In this document: positions 12,654 through 23,713 of the stretch, piece by piece | Layout: every line of letters begins with the position of its first letter | How positions within the stretch are numbered: the stretch's first letter is position 1 | Assembly (NCBI GenBank): GCA_039654915.1 | Contig: CM077594.1 | Coordinates: forward strand, 47,135,001 to 47,199,000 | DNA: 64,000 bases | DNA from: Aquilaria yunnanensis | Taxonomy: Eukaryota > Streptophyta > Magnoliopsida > Malvales > Thymelaeaceae | Direction: 5' to 3' | Translations under genes and position numbers: made by a program | Notes under the pieces: generated by a model | What the model was told of the DNA's origin: nothing | Seen by the model: only the letters and a program-made list of their open reading frames with translations | Databases searched by the model: none

Positions 12654-14154
12654 TGATAAATGTTAATTTTGTGGTCAAACATGTTGACTTTTTGTCAACT
12701 TTGACCACAATTTTCTACCTTAACCACTCAATATTTTTGGCCGATTCTTGCTTTGATCCTTCATTTTGTAGGTTGGAGAAGCGGACCATAGCATTGGAAT
12801 GGCACCGGCACGAGCGGAACGAAAAATGGAAACGCAAAAGTCATAGGAAATTATAACTGTGAGGCCTAGGCCCCAGGAGTGAGGCCTAGGGGCCACAGTA
12901 AAAAAGTTCTCTGCCAAAAAAAATGAGCCTGGAGGCCTAGGTGCCCAGGCACCCCCTCTTGAGGCCTAGGCGCCAGAGCACCCTCGAGCCTGGAGGCGTA
13001 GGCGCCCAGGCTCCCCCTCCTAAGGCCTAGGCGCCAGTCACCCGGGAAAGTGGTCCCCTACCTTAAATTTGAACTCAAGCTTGCTATTGGCCAAGGATTT
13101 CTATCCAATTGGTTTGGTGAGTGAAAGGGACACCTCCAAAGGGTAGAAGGATCTGGAACTAAGCAAAAAGGAAGGGAGCTTCATCTTCATCTTGGCTTCC
13201 TATAACTAGTTTGGATATATCCACCATTGTTAGATTTTTTGTTTTTCTTATTTTTTTCTTGGTCACCATTGGAGCTAGCTTGGAGATTGCTTGGAGTGCT
13301 CAAGGAAACTAGCTTGGAGACTTCAGATTCAAGATCTTCTAGCCATCTTGGGTTTATTCTTTCATCTTCCTTGTAGTTCTTCATGGATGTTATTATGTTT
13401 ACTTTCATGATTATGTTTTATTTAGTTATGGAGTAGTCTTCTTTTGCACTTTCTATGGATGCAGCTACTTGGATTGATTATGTTCGATGAATTCATGGTT
13501 ATGTGATGTTAGTTTTCTACCAAATGTATGTTTATTCTTCTCTTGAGCTTAATGTTGTGTTAGCTAGTTGATGGCCACAATTGGTTGCACTATAAATTGC
13601 CTCTAAACTCTTGGAAAAGATTAGAAGTAATTGGACCTAGGAGAAGAATTTAATGGCTATGGACTTGTAGGAAAATTAGTCTATGTCATTAGGTAAAGGT
13701 AAATTGAGCTCTAATGCCTCTTTCTAAGCTTGTAATCGGATGGAAATCCATTTAAGTTTAGAATAGAGGGATTAATTGTTTCACTTGGAAAAGTAAGAAT
13801 TTAGTTGAATAACTTTATCAACATACGTTGGAAATTAACCCACTCACCTAAGTTCACCAACAAATCAAGACAAGTAGTGAACCCATATGAAGTGTTCTTT
13901 CATGATTTGATAAAAACTAGAATTTTTGCATTGCATACTTGCACTCTAGGTTAATAGTATTCCTTTTAGCTAAGGTTAGTCACTTGTTTAAGTTGCCTAC
14001 ATTTTCAACCAACTTTGGTTGTTTAGCTAAAGTTTACTTTGATTAGTGGTACTTGGCAATCAATTTAATCAATCTTCATGGGAACGATACCCACTCACCC
14101 CATCTACACGTCTACCGTGCACTTGCGGAATAGTGGTTTCAAAGTTTCACTACA
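12654..14154 (+). repeat. Solo LTR of an unassigned family (1501 bp), TSD ACTCT
   Basis: It begins TGATAAATG and ends CACTACA. It is flanked by exact pentamers ACTCT at 12649-12653 and 14155-14159, and the Tat LTR resumes on its right. It has no gag or pol. Near its right end is a GGGAACGATACCC..CCGTGCACTTGCGG stretch of the kind I associate with some plant gypsy LTRs, but I cannot name the family with certainty. It contains a GC-rich palindromic repeat array at 12865-13038. Confidence 0.8.
12865..13038. repeat. GC-rich palindromic repeat array in solo LTR
   Basis: Six units contain GAGGCCTAGG or a close variant, several extended to GGCCTAGGCGCC. They alternate with GCCCAGGC-type units. The surrounding LTR is AT-rich, so the array stands out strongly. 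Confidence 0.8.
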
Positions 14155-14348
14155 ACTCTATCATTCATACTCTCTGCTTTTAAAAAACTTCTCTTCCATA
14201 TACTGACTTGGGCGTCGGAGGCTCCTCCCTCGAAAACACACTTCAGGGAGCTCATAACCCACTTTTTTCAAGATCTTGTAGACACCCTATCACCGAAAGC
14301 CTCTCTTAGGCCTAGCATGTCATACAATGAAGATACCATCAGTCATCA

Positions 14349-14985
14349 CTACGAAATGGAAAGTAGTAGATTCCTTGCATAGGTAGGCCAACCTATTAAG
14401 GAATTTGGAGCTTTATGTGTACTAAAGAACTAATGGAAACAAGAATTGAACTAACCTAAGTGTGTACTTGCTAGTGCCCTTTAGGCTGAGTCTATGGCTA
14501 AGGTTTATGGTGTGTGTGTTGCTTGCTTTGGTGATTTGGATACATGTGCTGACCAATATTAGTTAGATAATTAATATGTTATTATAAATATGTGTGTGTG
14601 GTTTTCCTTGTTTCCATGTTTTAATTGCAGGTGCATTGGAGGTTAAGTTTCAGCTTAACTAAATAGGCTTTGTAGCCGTGTGAATCCTTTCTAAGATACG
14701 CAATATAACTTATGCCCTGTATGAACCTGTATGTTTACGGGAAAGGATATTGAGCTTGAGTAACCTATGGGTTAGGAGTTGTGGTTTCGGTGGTGCTGCT
14801 AAGGTATGAACCCCATCTAAGAAGTAAGCTCAATAAGTGCGAGTTCTAGTCTTGTCTAAGTGCAAGCTAATAAGCATTGCAATTCTTGCAGGCTTTGTGA
14901 GTAGGTTATGGGAATAGTCTACGGGTATGGAAACATGCTCTTAGGCATTAGTGATGTGGATGGCCTTGTTGATCATGGGTGTTGT
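14349..14985 (+). other. Unassigned AT-rich, LTR-like stretch
   Basis: No reading frame is convincing. The sequence around 14624-14671 (GCAGGT..GGAGGTTAAG..CAGCTTAACTAAATAG) matches the reverse complement of about 16040-16100. This suggests a fragment of a related LTR family in the opposite orientation. A (TG)n-rich stretch lies near 14500-14600. Confidence 0.35.
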
Positions 14986-16859
14986 TGTCACACCTCACTC
15001 AGGCCCTGGCCCATAAGTTCCAAGGTTTAACTCCCAAACCCACTTTAACACTAAAGACTTCAATTCGGCCAAACAAGCAATGGAAACCTTAAATCTTATT
15101 TTCTTAAGGTGAGAAGCCTGGGAGGTGGCCCAGGAGGCTTTTAAACAAACCCAACAGTTACCTGCAGCAAAGGCAAGGCCCAATACCACTATCTTGCACA
15201 ACAAGCAAGGCTTTAATTGATTACTTGCATCTCAAGCAAGGCAACACTTAATGGAGATTTAAGTGCATAATTGGTGTGCAATCATGTGTGCTACTTATAT
15301 GACAACCAAAAAGCCACATTATTGGTTTAGATTTTGAAGACCACAAGTTACTATGCACCTGATGCTCTCGGCCAACTCACAAGCATATAGTAGTGCACCA
15401 CATTTCCATAAGTTTGGGCTCATAACTATTCACATAAAAATGTCAACATTGGCCCAAAACATTCAACATCCAAGTACAGGCATACTGCCATCCATAAGTC
15501 ATACATAACTTGGCATACAAACCCAACAAAACCAACACAAGTCTAGGCGTCAAGGACTACATATATGTACACAAAAGAGTAGTCTACTTAGTGGCCAACA
15601 TGGCTACATGCCATGAATCCCAAGCTAAACATGCCAAGTTATTACATACCAAGACCACTAATGGTCAAGCATAACCTTGAGTATGCCATACAAGAGTACA
15701 CACTGCAACACCAACCCAATTGCCTGGTTCATTGTCATGAAAGTAAATACTATGATCAGAGCCAAAGTCCAAGTATCCATAGCCTTCCTAGACAAGTCTC
15801 CAACTACAGCCTGCAAACTTAGCTCATAAGCCTTGGCCAACCATACATATAAGACTTGTAATGAACCTAAAACGATAAGCCAAGCACACATTGGCACATA
15901 CCTTGGAAACTAAGCAAATTAGTGCAAAACACAAGCAACAAGCAAGCTAGCACTACTCAGGCCGAATGTCCTTGCCTGAAATAAAAGGATGGGCAGTGAG
16001 TATAACTCAGTAGGATTCACTTATGTATATTCAACTCTAAAAAGAGTCTATTTAGTTAAGCTGAGTATTCACTCAAAGCTTAACCTCCCATTAGCAAGCT
16101 TTACCTGCAAAACAAACACAAGAAAAAGAAACCAAGCATATACATAAACAAGATAATTAACCATAGCAAATAATCCATAGGTGGGGTTAGCAAGCACATG
16201 GAAACACAAAAGCACACAAGTACACACACACACTCCACATGTTTGCTCTCGGCCATAATGAACCATACATGTACCCAGGTGCACAATGCACACAATTCAC
16301 CATCAAACAACTTACTTCCACATAGAGCTCCAAAATGTCAAGCAAACAGGCCACATTTACTTGCATTTCTAGTACATGTACACTAGTCGATTAGCTAATC
16401 AACAATTCAATCGAGTATAAACTTTAAAGCCCATCAAGCAACTAAGGTCATTTGGCAAATTTTAACCATCACTTAGCCACTCTAAACACTTGAACCATGG
16501 CACATTACCAAGCAACATCAAGTGTTAGTGAACCCTACCTCAATAGCTCTCGGTTACAACCAAGCTTCAAGTATCCAAGTGTTCCTCAATCACAATGCCT
16601 ACCAAAACAATCACATAGGCATCAACATATTCACTCATGGACTAACTACCATGATTCACATGAAGAACACTAAGATATACATACTTAAGCTCTCGGCCAA
16701 AAAGGCCCAATTTTATATACATGTGCTACCCATCATCCTAACTCACCACATGATATTCTAATCATCAATGAACATCATCCATGGCATTATTACCAAGTAA
16801 CCAAGTGAAATGCACCATTTCACACTACTCCAAGCTTTTGGCTGAAATTGCCCATCTCA
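14986..16859 (-). repeat. Probable LTR of a gypsy element, minus orientation, family uncertain
   Basis: Read on the minus strand it ends GAGGTGTGACA, a common 3' LTR end in plant Ty3/gypsy elements. Internally it has GAGTTATACTCACTGCCC followed by TTTCAGGCAAGG, a familiar mid-LTR block. It carries no pol. No primer site is found at 14985 and no matching target duplication was found, so the ends are provisional. Confidence 0.5.
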
Positions 16860-16869
16860 CATTATATAG

Positions 16870-17355
16870 TTTTGATGCTAACCAAACGTTCTCCTTGAAA
16901 CTCCTTGCTGCAAAAGACAAAAAGTTAAAATTCTTTTCGGCCAAGACAAGAAAACTAGTGAAATTGGCACAATTTGAAGCAACTTTTTGATACCGAAACT
17001 TCCACAACTTGGATCCTTCTTTTTTTGGTGTTTTCTTGACTCTAGGATGCTGGAAACAATGAAAACAAGAAAGGTTAACAAGGCTGGACATGAAACAGAA
17101 AGATAAGAAATAATCAGGAACAAACAATTTGAAATTAAGAAAACTAGACAACACGGATTGACTTCTTTTTGTTGTTTTTGTGATTTTTGGACTTGAACAA
17201 GGATGGAATAAAAAGAACAGACCTAAAACAAGAAGAAAACAAATTAAAATCGAGAATTAAAACACGAAAATTACTGGACAGAATTGAAAGAAAAATGAAG
17301 GGAAACAAGAACACAAGATATGTCCTTCAATGGAACTTGTGGCTCTGATACCAAC
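16870..17355 (-). repeat. Tandem remnant: leader and primer site of a second CRM-like unit
   Basis: This 486-bp stretch is nearly identical to 23228-23713, the leader of the CRM-like element. Like that copy, it abuts an LTR through a primer-binding site (TGGTATCAGAGCCAC on the minus strand, about 17339-17353). Here it lies beyond the 3' LTR, where a single insertion should show flanking DNA. It is best read as the start of a tandem second copy that was later truncated at 16870. Confidence 0.7.
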
Positions 17356-18341
17356 TGATGCGAACCCCAATGGTATAAAGACCATGAAACGCGCCCAAGA
17401 TGTTTTTCAACCTCCACAAGAGATCAAAGAGACTAGATTTGAAACCCCCACCCCTAATCAACCTGTGATTAGAAATGAGAAGTATAGAACTCCAAGAACA
17501 CAAGCACACTTGTGCACCAAGGCAGTCCACAAAGAACCAAAGAGAAAACCTCTTCAAAGAGCAATATTATTTCAAAATTTTTCTGTGTCTTTACATCCAA
17601 AATATGTGCCTTTATATAGGCCTAAACTAGGGTTAAAATCTGGGCAAAATTCGCAGCCTAAATCCCTTAGGAATCCTAGGTACAAAGACATAGGAAATCC
17701 TAGTCAAATTAGGACTCTAATTCCTAGTTTGAACAAGTTTAATGAATGCAGCGTATGCCACTTGCCCAAAACGATTTAAAACTATTCCATAGCCTAAATA
17801 ACTTCCTAAATAATGTATCTAAATAGGATTTGAACGAAAATAAAATATAAATACAAGATTAAACCCGAAAACTCCCAAATAGCCTTTTTGGGTGCATTTT
17901 GGGCACTTTAAGGTTCTCTCTTGTATCTTCAGCTCCAAGCTTGAATCTTTGAGTTCCAATGGCATGAGTCTTCATCTTAGATGTGGTAATGAAGTTCTGG
18001 AAAGTTAGAGCTCAAAAATCCAGCTTATGGACACAAAATGCAATAAAAACACTTAAGGTGGCTCAAATGGTGCACTTTGAGTGGTGTCCTTGGTGTCCTT
18101 GTTTTGTGACTTATCTAAGCACTCCAGAACTGAGTACCAAGCATATCAATCATGTCCATATCGTGTCTTGAAAGTTCCAGCAGCTCCTTGTGAAGTTTCA
18201 TGTCCATTCTCCATGAAGAAACTTGAAACAAAGCCTTGTAGTGCACTTGAGAGCTCCTTAGCTTTCTTCCTTGTCATAGGTCCACTAGAAACCTTCAATG
18301 GGTCCTTTCCTTCTCCATGTGTGCCTTTCTTGATCATATCA
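17356..18341 (-). repeat. CRM-like element 3' LTR (986 bp)
   Basis: In plus orientation it starts TGATGCGAACC and ends ATCATATCA, and it has exactly the length of the right LTR. A TATATAAA box on the minus strand (17611-17618) is conserved in both LTRs. The pol reading frame continues about 65 codons into this LTR (to 18146). Confidence 0.88.
17611..17618 (-). promoter_or_regulatory. TATA box of CRM-like LTR (3' copy)
   Basis: TATATAAA on the minus strand lies within a GGCCTATATAAAGG context, in the same place as in the other LTR (23969-23976). Confidence 0.55.
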
Positions 18342-21090
18342 ACTCCCCCCTCCTTAGAAGGATTCGTCCATGAATCTGCATGTTCAAATAGAGACAAATC
18401 AGAAACATTAAAAGTAGCACTCACATTATACTCACCCGGCAAGTCTAGCATGTATGCGTTGTCATTGATCTTTTTAATGACTTGGAATGGACCATCTCCT
18501 CTTGGATGAAGCTTAGTCCTCCTTGTAGCTGGAAATCTTTCTTTTCTCATGTGTAACCAAACCCAATCTCCAGGCTCAAACACAACTCTCCTTCGGCCTT
18601 GATTGGCTTTTTTAGCAACTTGTTGATTTTTTAGTTCAATTTGTTGCTTAACCTTCTCATGCAACTTCTTGATGCTCTCGGCCTTCTTACTACCATTCAA
18701 ACTAGATACCTCATGAGTAGGTAATGGTAAAAGATCCATGCAGTTAAAGGATTAAAACCATAAACAATCTCAAAAGGTGACAAATTAGTAGTAGAATGCA
18801 TGGATCTATTATAAGCAAATTCTACATGAGGCAAACAATCTTCCCAAGCTTTCAAATTTTTACCAATGATAGCCCTAAGCATGGAACCTAAAGTCCTATT
18901 AGTTACCTCAGTTTGCCCATCAGTTTGTGGGTGACAAGATGTAGAAAACAAAAGCTTAGTTCCCCACAAAGTCCTCCAAAAGTGGCTTAGAAACTTAGTA
19001 TCTCTATCCGAAACTATTGTTCTAGGAACACCATGAAGTCTAACAATTTCTTTGAAAAACAATTCAGCCACATGAATAGCATCATGAGTTTTATTGCATG
19101 GAATAAAATGAGCCATCTTAGAAAACCTATCAACAACAACAAAGATTGAGTCACGGTTTCCTTTAGTCCTAGGCAATCCAACAATGAAGTCCATAGAAAT
19201 ATCTACCCATGGATGACTAGGTGTAGGAAGTGGTGTGTATAACCCATGTGAAGTGTGAGTGGATTTTGCCTTCCTACATGCAATGCATTGCTCACATACC
19301 TTCTTCACATCCTTTACCATATTCGGCCAATGGTAATGTTCCTTCAAAGTATGCAAAGTCTTGGCTTGTCCAAAGTGACCCATAAGTCCTCCACAATGAG
19401 CTTCCTTTGTGAGCAATTCCCTCAAAGATCTCTTTGGTATGCACAACTTGTTTTCTTTGAAAAGAAAGCCATTAACTTGGTAGAACTTCTCAAAAGCAAA
19501 CTTAGAACACTTAGAATAAATCTCACCGAAATCATCATCACTAGCATACAAATCCTTCAAGTGTTCAAAACCCAAAACTTTTGCATCTAAAGCCGAAAGT
19601 AAAGCATACCTTATTGAGAGTGCATCCGCCACTATATTATCCTTACCTTGCTTGTATTTGATAACATATGGGAATGACTCAATAAACTCTACCCATTTAG
19701 CATGCCTTCTATTCAACTTACCTTGCCCACTAAGAAACTTAAGGGCTTGGTGATCAGTGTGAATCACAAACTCTCTTGGCCACAAATAATGTTGCCAAGT
19801 CTCCAAAGCTCTTACCAAAGCATAGAGCTCCTTGTCATATGTGGGATAGTTCAAGCTAGCACCATTCAACTTCTCACTAAAGTATGCAATGGGGCGGCCT
19901 CCTTGCATCAACACAGCTCCAATGCCTATACCTGAAGCATCACACTCAACTTCAAAAGTATTAGCAAAGTTAGGCAAAGCTAAAAGTGGTGCATGGCATA
20001 ACTTGTCTTTTAACAACCCGAAAGCATCTTCTTGAGCTTTTCCCCACTTAAATCCCACATTCTTCTTTATAACTTCAGTTAGAGGTGCAGCAATGGTAGA
20101 AAAATTTCTAACAAACCTCCTATAGAAGCTAGCTAACCCATGGAATGATCTCACCTCAGTAATGGATGTTGGCGTCGGCCATTCTTGTATGGCTCTCACC
20201 TTCTCTTGATCTACCTCAATTCCATGTGAACTCACAACAAATCCAAGGAAAACAACTTTGTCAACACAAAAAGAGCACTTCTTCAAGTTAGCATACAACT
20301 TTTGTCCTCTTAAGGTGCTTAGTACTTGTGTGAGGTGTCCAACATGCTCTTCTAAGTTCTTGCTATATACTAGGATATCATCAAAGTACACAACAACAAA
20401 CTTTCTGATGAAGTCACGCAAGACATGATTCATAAGTCTCATGAAAGTACTAGGAGCATTAGTTAGTCCAAAAGGCATAACTAACCATTCATAAAGTCCA
20501 AACTTGGTTTTGAAAGCAGTTTTCCATTCATCCCCTTCCCTCATTCTAATTTGATGGTACCCACTTTTTAAATCAATCTTTGAAAACAAAGTAGAACCAT
20601 GCAACTCATCAAGCATATCATCAAGTCTAGGAATAGGATGTCTATACTTTACAGTGATCTTGTTGACAGGCCTACAATCCATGCACATGCGCCATGAGCC
20701 ATCCTCCTTTGTCACCAAAAGTACAGGCACGGCACAAGGACTCAAACTTTCCCTCACAAGGCCTTTGTCCAACAACTCCTTTACTTGCTTCTCAATCTCT
20801 TTAGTCTCCTCGGGATTGGTTCTATAGGCTGGCCTATTTGGAATTGGTGTTCCCGGGACTAGGTCTATTTGATGCTCAATGCCTCTAATTGGAGGCAAAC
20901 CCCTCGGATCTTTAGGGAAAACATCTTCAAAGTCCTGCAACAAAGACACAACAATACTAGGAAGATGTGTTAGATCATTGACAACAAGTAAAGATTCTTT
21001 GTAAATTAAAAGAAACACTGGTTTTTGTGCTTGAATGGCTTTCCTCACATCACTCATTTTAGCAATATAGCACTCTTTTTTGCCACTCAA
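18146..21090 (-). pseudogene. CRM-like pol: RT, RNase H, integrase and C-terminal tail
   Basis: The minus frame 21090-18697 (797 codons) contains a linker, reverse transcriptase with YFDD at about residue 235, RNase H (ECDASG near residue 390) and integrase. The integrase has an H-H-C-C zinc region and all three catalytic acids: the D of MDF, the D of SDRD and the E of GQTE. A 1-nt deletion near 18738 shifts the frame, and the same protein continues in 18739-18146. That tail has a GDWVWLH..-type barrel segment and a C-terminal GPMTRKKAKEL motif, and its last part is encoded inside the 3' LTR. The ATG at 21090 is only the first in frame: the upstream gag frame leads into it across another 1-nt shift. 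Apart from these shifts the protein looks intact. Confidence 0.88.
18343..18359 (-). other. Polypurine tract of CRM-like element
   Basis: On the minus strand the sequence AAGGAGGGGGGAG lies next to the LTR start TGATATGATCAAG. This fits plus-strand priming at the 3' LTR. Confidence 0.75.
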
Positions 21091-22823
21091 CTTCCTCTCA
21101 TTCTTTTCTCTCGGGAACTCTCCACTCTTCTTCCCTCATGGTCACTCACCTCACTTGTTCTCTCATTTTGTCTCTCGGCTTTCCCCTCTTCACTTTTGCC
21201 CTCAACTTTCCCCTCATTTATTTTTCTCTCAACCTTACTTTGAAGTTTCCTTTGATCCTCCAAAACTTGTTGTGGTGAAAGTGGGCTAAGTGTAACCGGC
21301 CTTCCTTCATGGAAAAATGAGTACAAGTTTTTCTCTCCATCATGTGTGACCTTCTTATCAAATTGCCACGGCCTTCCAAGCAAAATATGGCAAGCATGCA
21401 TAGGAACAACATCACAAAGAATTTCATCATGGTAAGTACCAATTTTGAATTTAACCGAAACTTGCTTTACCACTTTTACCTCCCCGGCATCATTCAACCA
21501 TTGAAGCTTATATGGTTGTGGGTGTTTTTGTGTTGGAAGCTTCAATTTCTCCACCATGGTTGAACTTGCTACATTGGTGCAACTCCCTCCATCAACAATG
21601 AGGCTGCACACTTGATCTTTAATTCGGCATCTAGTGTGAAAGATGCACTCCCTTTGATTGGCCTCCTCCTTGGCTTGCACACTTAGAGCTCTCCTAGCAA
21701 CAAAAGCAAAGTCACCCTCCTCGGGCTCAAGTGTGTCTTGCTCATCCTCCTCCAACGGTGGGGTCTCCTCCATGGCATCCTCCTCCTCGGATGTGATCTC
21801 ACCATCATCTTTGAGAATCATCACCTTTTTGTTAGGACAATGTCTCATGTAATGCCCCTTGCCTCTACACTTGAAGCACTCAATCTCCCTTGACTTTGGC
21901 ACATCTTTGGGTGGCACCTTGGGCTTGTCTTGTTGAGGCTGAGACATGCTTCCCTTGGTAGCCTCCATTCTTGGCTTTGGTGCCTCCTTGCTCCATGTTC
22001 CCCTCCATGTGGAACTCCCTCCTTGAGCCATCTTGGATGCCTTAGACCTCTTGATGATTCTTTCGGCCTTGGTGGCATGGTGAAGCAAATCCTCCATGTT
22101 GACATATGGCACCATCTCCACTTTGTTGGTAATCTCATGGTTAAGGCCATTGATGAATCTAGCAATGGTTGCCTCCTCATCCTCAATGATATTGGCTCGG
22201 GTTAGTGTCATCTCAAAGTCCTTGTGATAGTCCTCCACACTCCTTTGGCCTTGTACAAGCCTTTGAAGTTTGAGGTGTTGATCTCTATAGTAGTAACTTG
22301 GGATGAATCTCCTTCTCATCATGGCTTTAAGAGCTCTCCATGTATTGATGGGTTCCTCCTCATTCCTCCTTCTAGAAGTGATAACCTGGTTCCACCATAC
22401 AAGAGCATAATCAGTGAATTCAATAGTAGCCAATTTAACTTTCTTTTCCTCAGAATAGTGATGGCACTCAAACACCATCTCAATCTTTTGCTCCCACTCC
22501 CAATATGTATCCGGATCACTCCTCCCTTGAAAAGGTGGAATGGACAATTTGATGGAGCTTAGATTGTTGTCCTCCCTTGGCTCCCCCCTCCTTGGAAGCC
22601 CATGGTCATGCCAATGTCCTTCTTCCTCCTCGGGTTCTTCTCTCCTTGGACCTCTCCTTTGTTGCAAGATGGGATTTGGTCTCCTTGGCAACCTCAAATC
22701 AATGTCCTCAATCCTCCCAACAAGTCTATCGAGAGTTTCTTGAAGCTCTCTTATGGTTGGCTCATCATTGTTCCTCACTTCCACTCCTATCCTCTTGGCC
22801 CTCCATACTCCTAAAAATAACAA
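21087..22823 (-). pseudogene. CRM-like gag and protease
   Basis: The frame encodes an acidic N-terminal region and a retrotransposon gag domain with W-x-W-E-Q and RFI..YY blocks. A CCHC zinc knuckle (CFKCRGKGHYMRHC, about residues 320-335) follows, and then a retropepsin-like segment whose active site reads VDGGS. The apparent start at 22823 is a TTG, not ATG. The only nearby ATG (22806) is in another frame that closes after 13 codons, so the true start has probably been separated by a 1-nt indel. The frame ends at 21087 and pol resumes one frame away, near 21095-21105. I cannot tell whether that shift is decay or a programmed frameshift. Confidence 0.82.
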
Positions 22824-23713
22824 AGATCCTCACAACCACTCACCTCACGTGTTTCACTCAAAAGATGAACACTCAAACACTCAATTTGTTAGTGAGATAT
22901 TGCTATTCAAAGAGTTCTCAAAAGTTCTAAGAAAACTATCCTCAAAGCACACAAGAAAACTTGAATTTTTGAAGAACTATTTTGACTCCAAAAGAGGTGG
23001 GCTAAACAAAGCTTTAAAAGACTCTAAGAAGCTCTTGCAATTGATGATCACAAGAACCACACAGAAAGCTTTTTGGCTTAAAAACAATAGGATAGGTTTT
23101 GGGGCGCAAAACTTTCAACACTTTGAGAAAACTTCTTTTTGCAAGCTCTTTTCTTTTCTTTTCTTTGCTCTTTCTTTTTCTTTTCTTTTCCTTCCTTTTT
23201 TTTTTCCTCCATTTTTTTTGCTTGCTATTTTGATGCTAACCAAACGTTCTCCTTGAAACTCCTTGCTGCAAAAGACAAAAAGTTAAAATTCTTTTCGGCC
23301 AAGACAAGAAAACTAGTGAAATTGGCACAATTTGAAGCAACTTTTTGATACCGAAACTTCCTCAACTTGGATCCTTCTTTTTTTGGTGTTTTCTTGACTC
23401 TAGGATGCTGGAAACAATGAAAACAAGAAAGGTTAACAAGGCTGGACACGAAACAGAAAGATAAGAAATAATCAGGAACAAAAAATTTGAAACCGAGAAA
23501 ACTAGACAACACGGATTGACTTCTTTTTGTTGTTTTTGTGATTTTCGGACTTGAACAAGGATGGAATAAAAAGAACAGACCTGAAATAAGAAGAAAACAA
23601 ATTAAAACCGAGAATTAAAACATGAAAATTACTGGACAGAATTGAAAGAAAAATGAAGGGAAACAAGAACACAAGATATGTCCTTCAATGGAACTTGTGG
23701 CTTTGATACCAAC
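22824..23713 (-). other. CRM-like leader (5' UTR) with pyrimidine-rich tract
   Basis: This stretch lies between the primer-binding site and gag and holds no supported gene. 23148-23220 is almost pure T/C on the plus strand (a purine run on the element's strand). 23228-23713 is duplicated at 16870-17355. Confidence 0.7.
23697..23711 (-). other. Primer-binding site (initiator Met tRNA type)
   Basis: TGGTATCAAAGCCAC on the minus strand lies two bases after the 5' LTR end, differing by one base from the usual TGGTATCAGAGCCAC. The second unit at about 17339 keeps the canonical form. Confidence 0.8.

Larger units (their letters stand above)
10981..14348 (+). mobile_element. 3' end of a Tat element (antisense gene start, spacer, LTR)
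   Basis: It carries the 5' end of the antisense accessory gene (10981-11290, minus strand) with its TATA box, a spacer with a G-rich tract, and a TGATAGC-type LTR from 12130 to 14348. The order matches the 3' end of the Tat elements at 30166-32633 (mirror image) and 39151-58734. The left part was displaced by Tekay element B. The LTR is split by a 1.5-kb solo LTR. Confidence 0.75.
12130..14348 (+). repeat. Tat 3' LTR, interrupted (12130-12653 and 14155-14348)
   Basis: It starts TGATAGCTGAAGGGCT after a G-rich polypurine tract. A TATAAAAA box is at about 12611. The conserved Tat block ACTTGGGCGTCGGAGGCTCC lies at about 14206, and the LTR ends ..AGTCATCA at 14348. A solo LTR of another family splits it. 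Without the insert the LTR is about 715 bp. Confidence 0.75.

Noticed and set aside
16873..18341. A 1469-bp LTR for the CRM-like element
   Set aside because: That reading would bury the primer-binding site inside the LTR and leave none after it; the 986-bp reading puts the site two bases after the LTR.
22577..23256. Plus-strand frames opposite CRM-like gag and its leader
   Set aside because: They are shadow frames antisense to gag, with Ser/Leu-rich or polypyrimidine composition and no domain.
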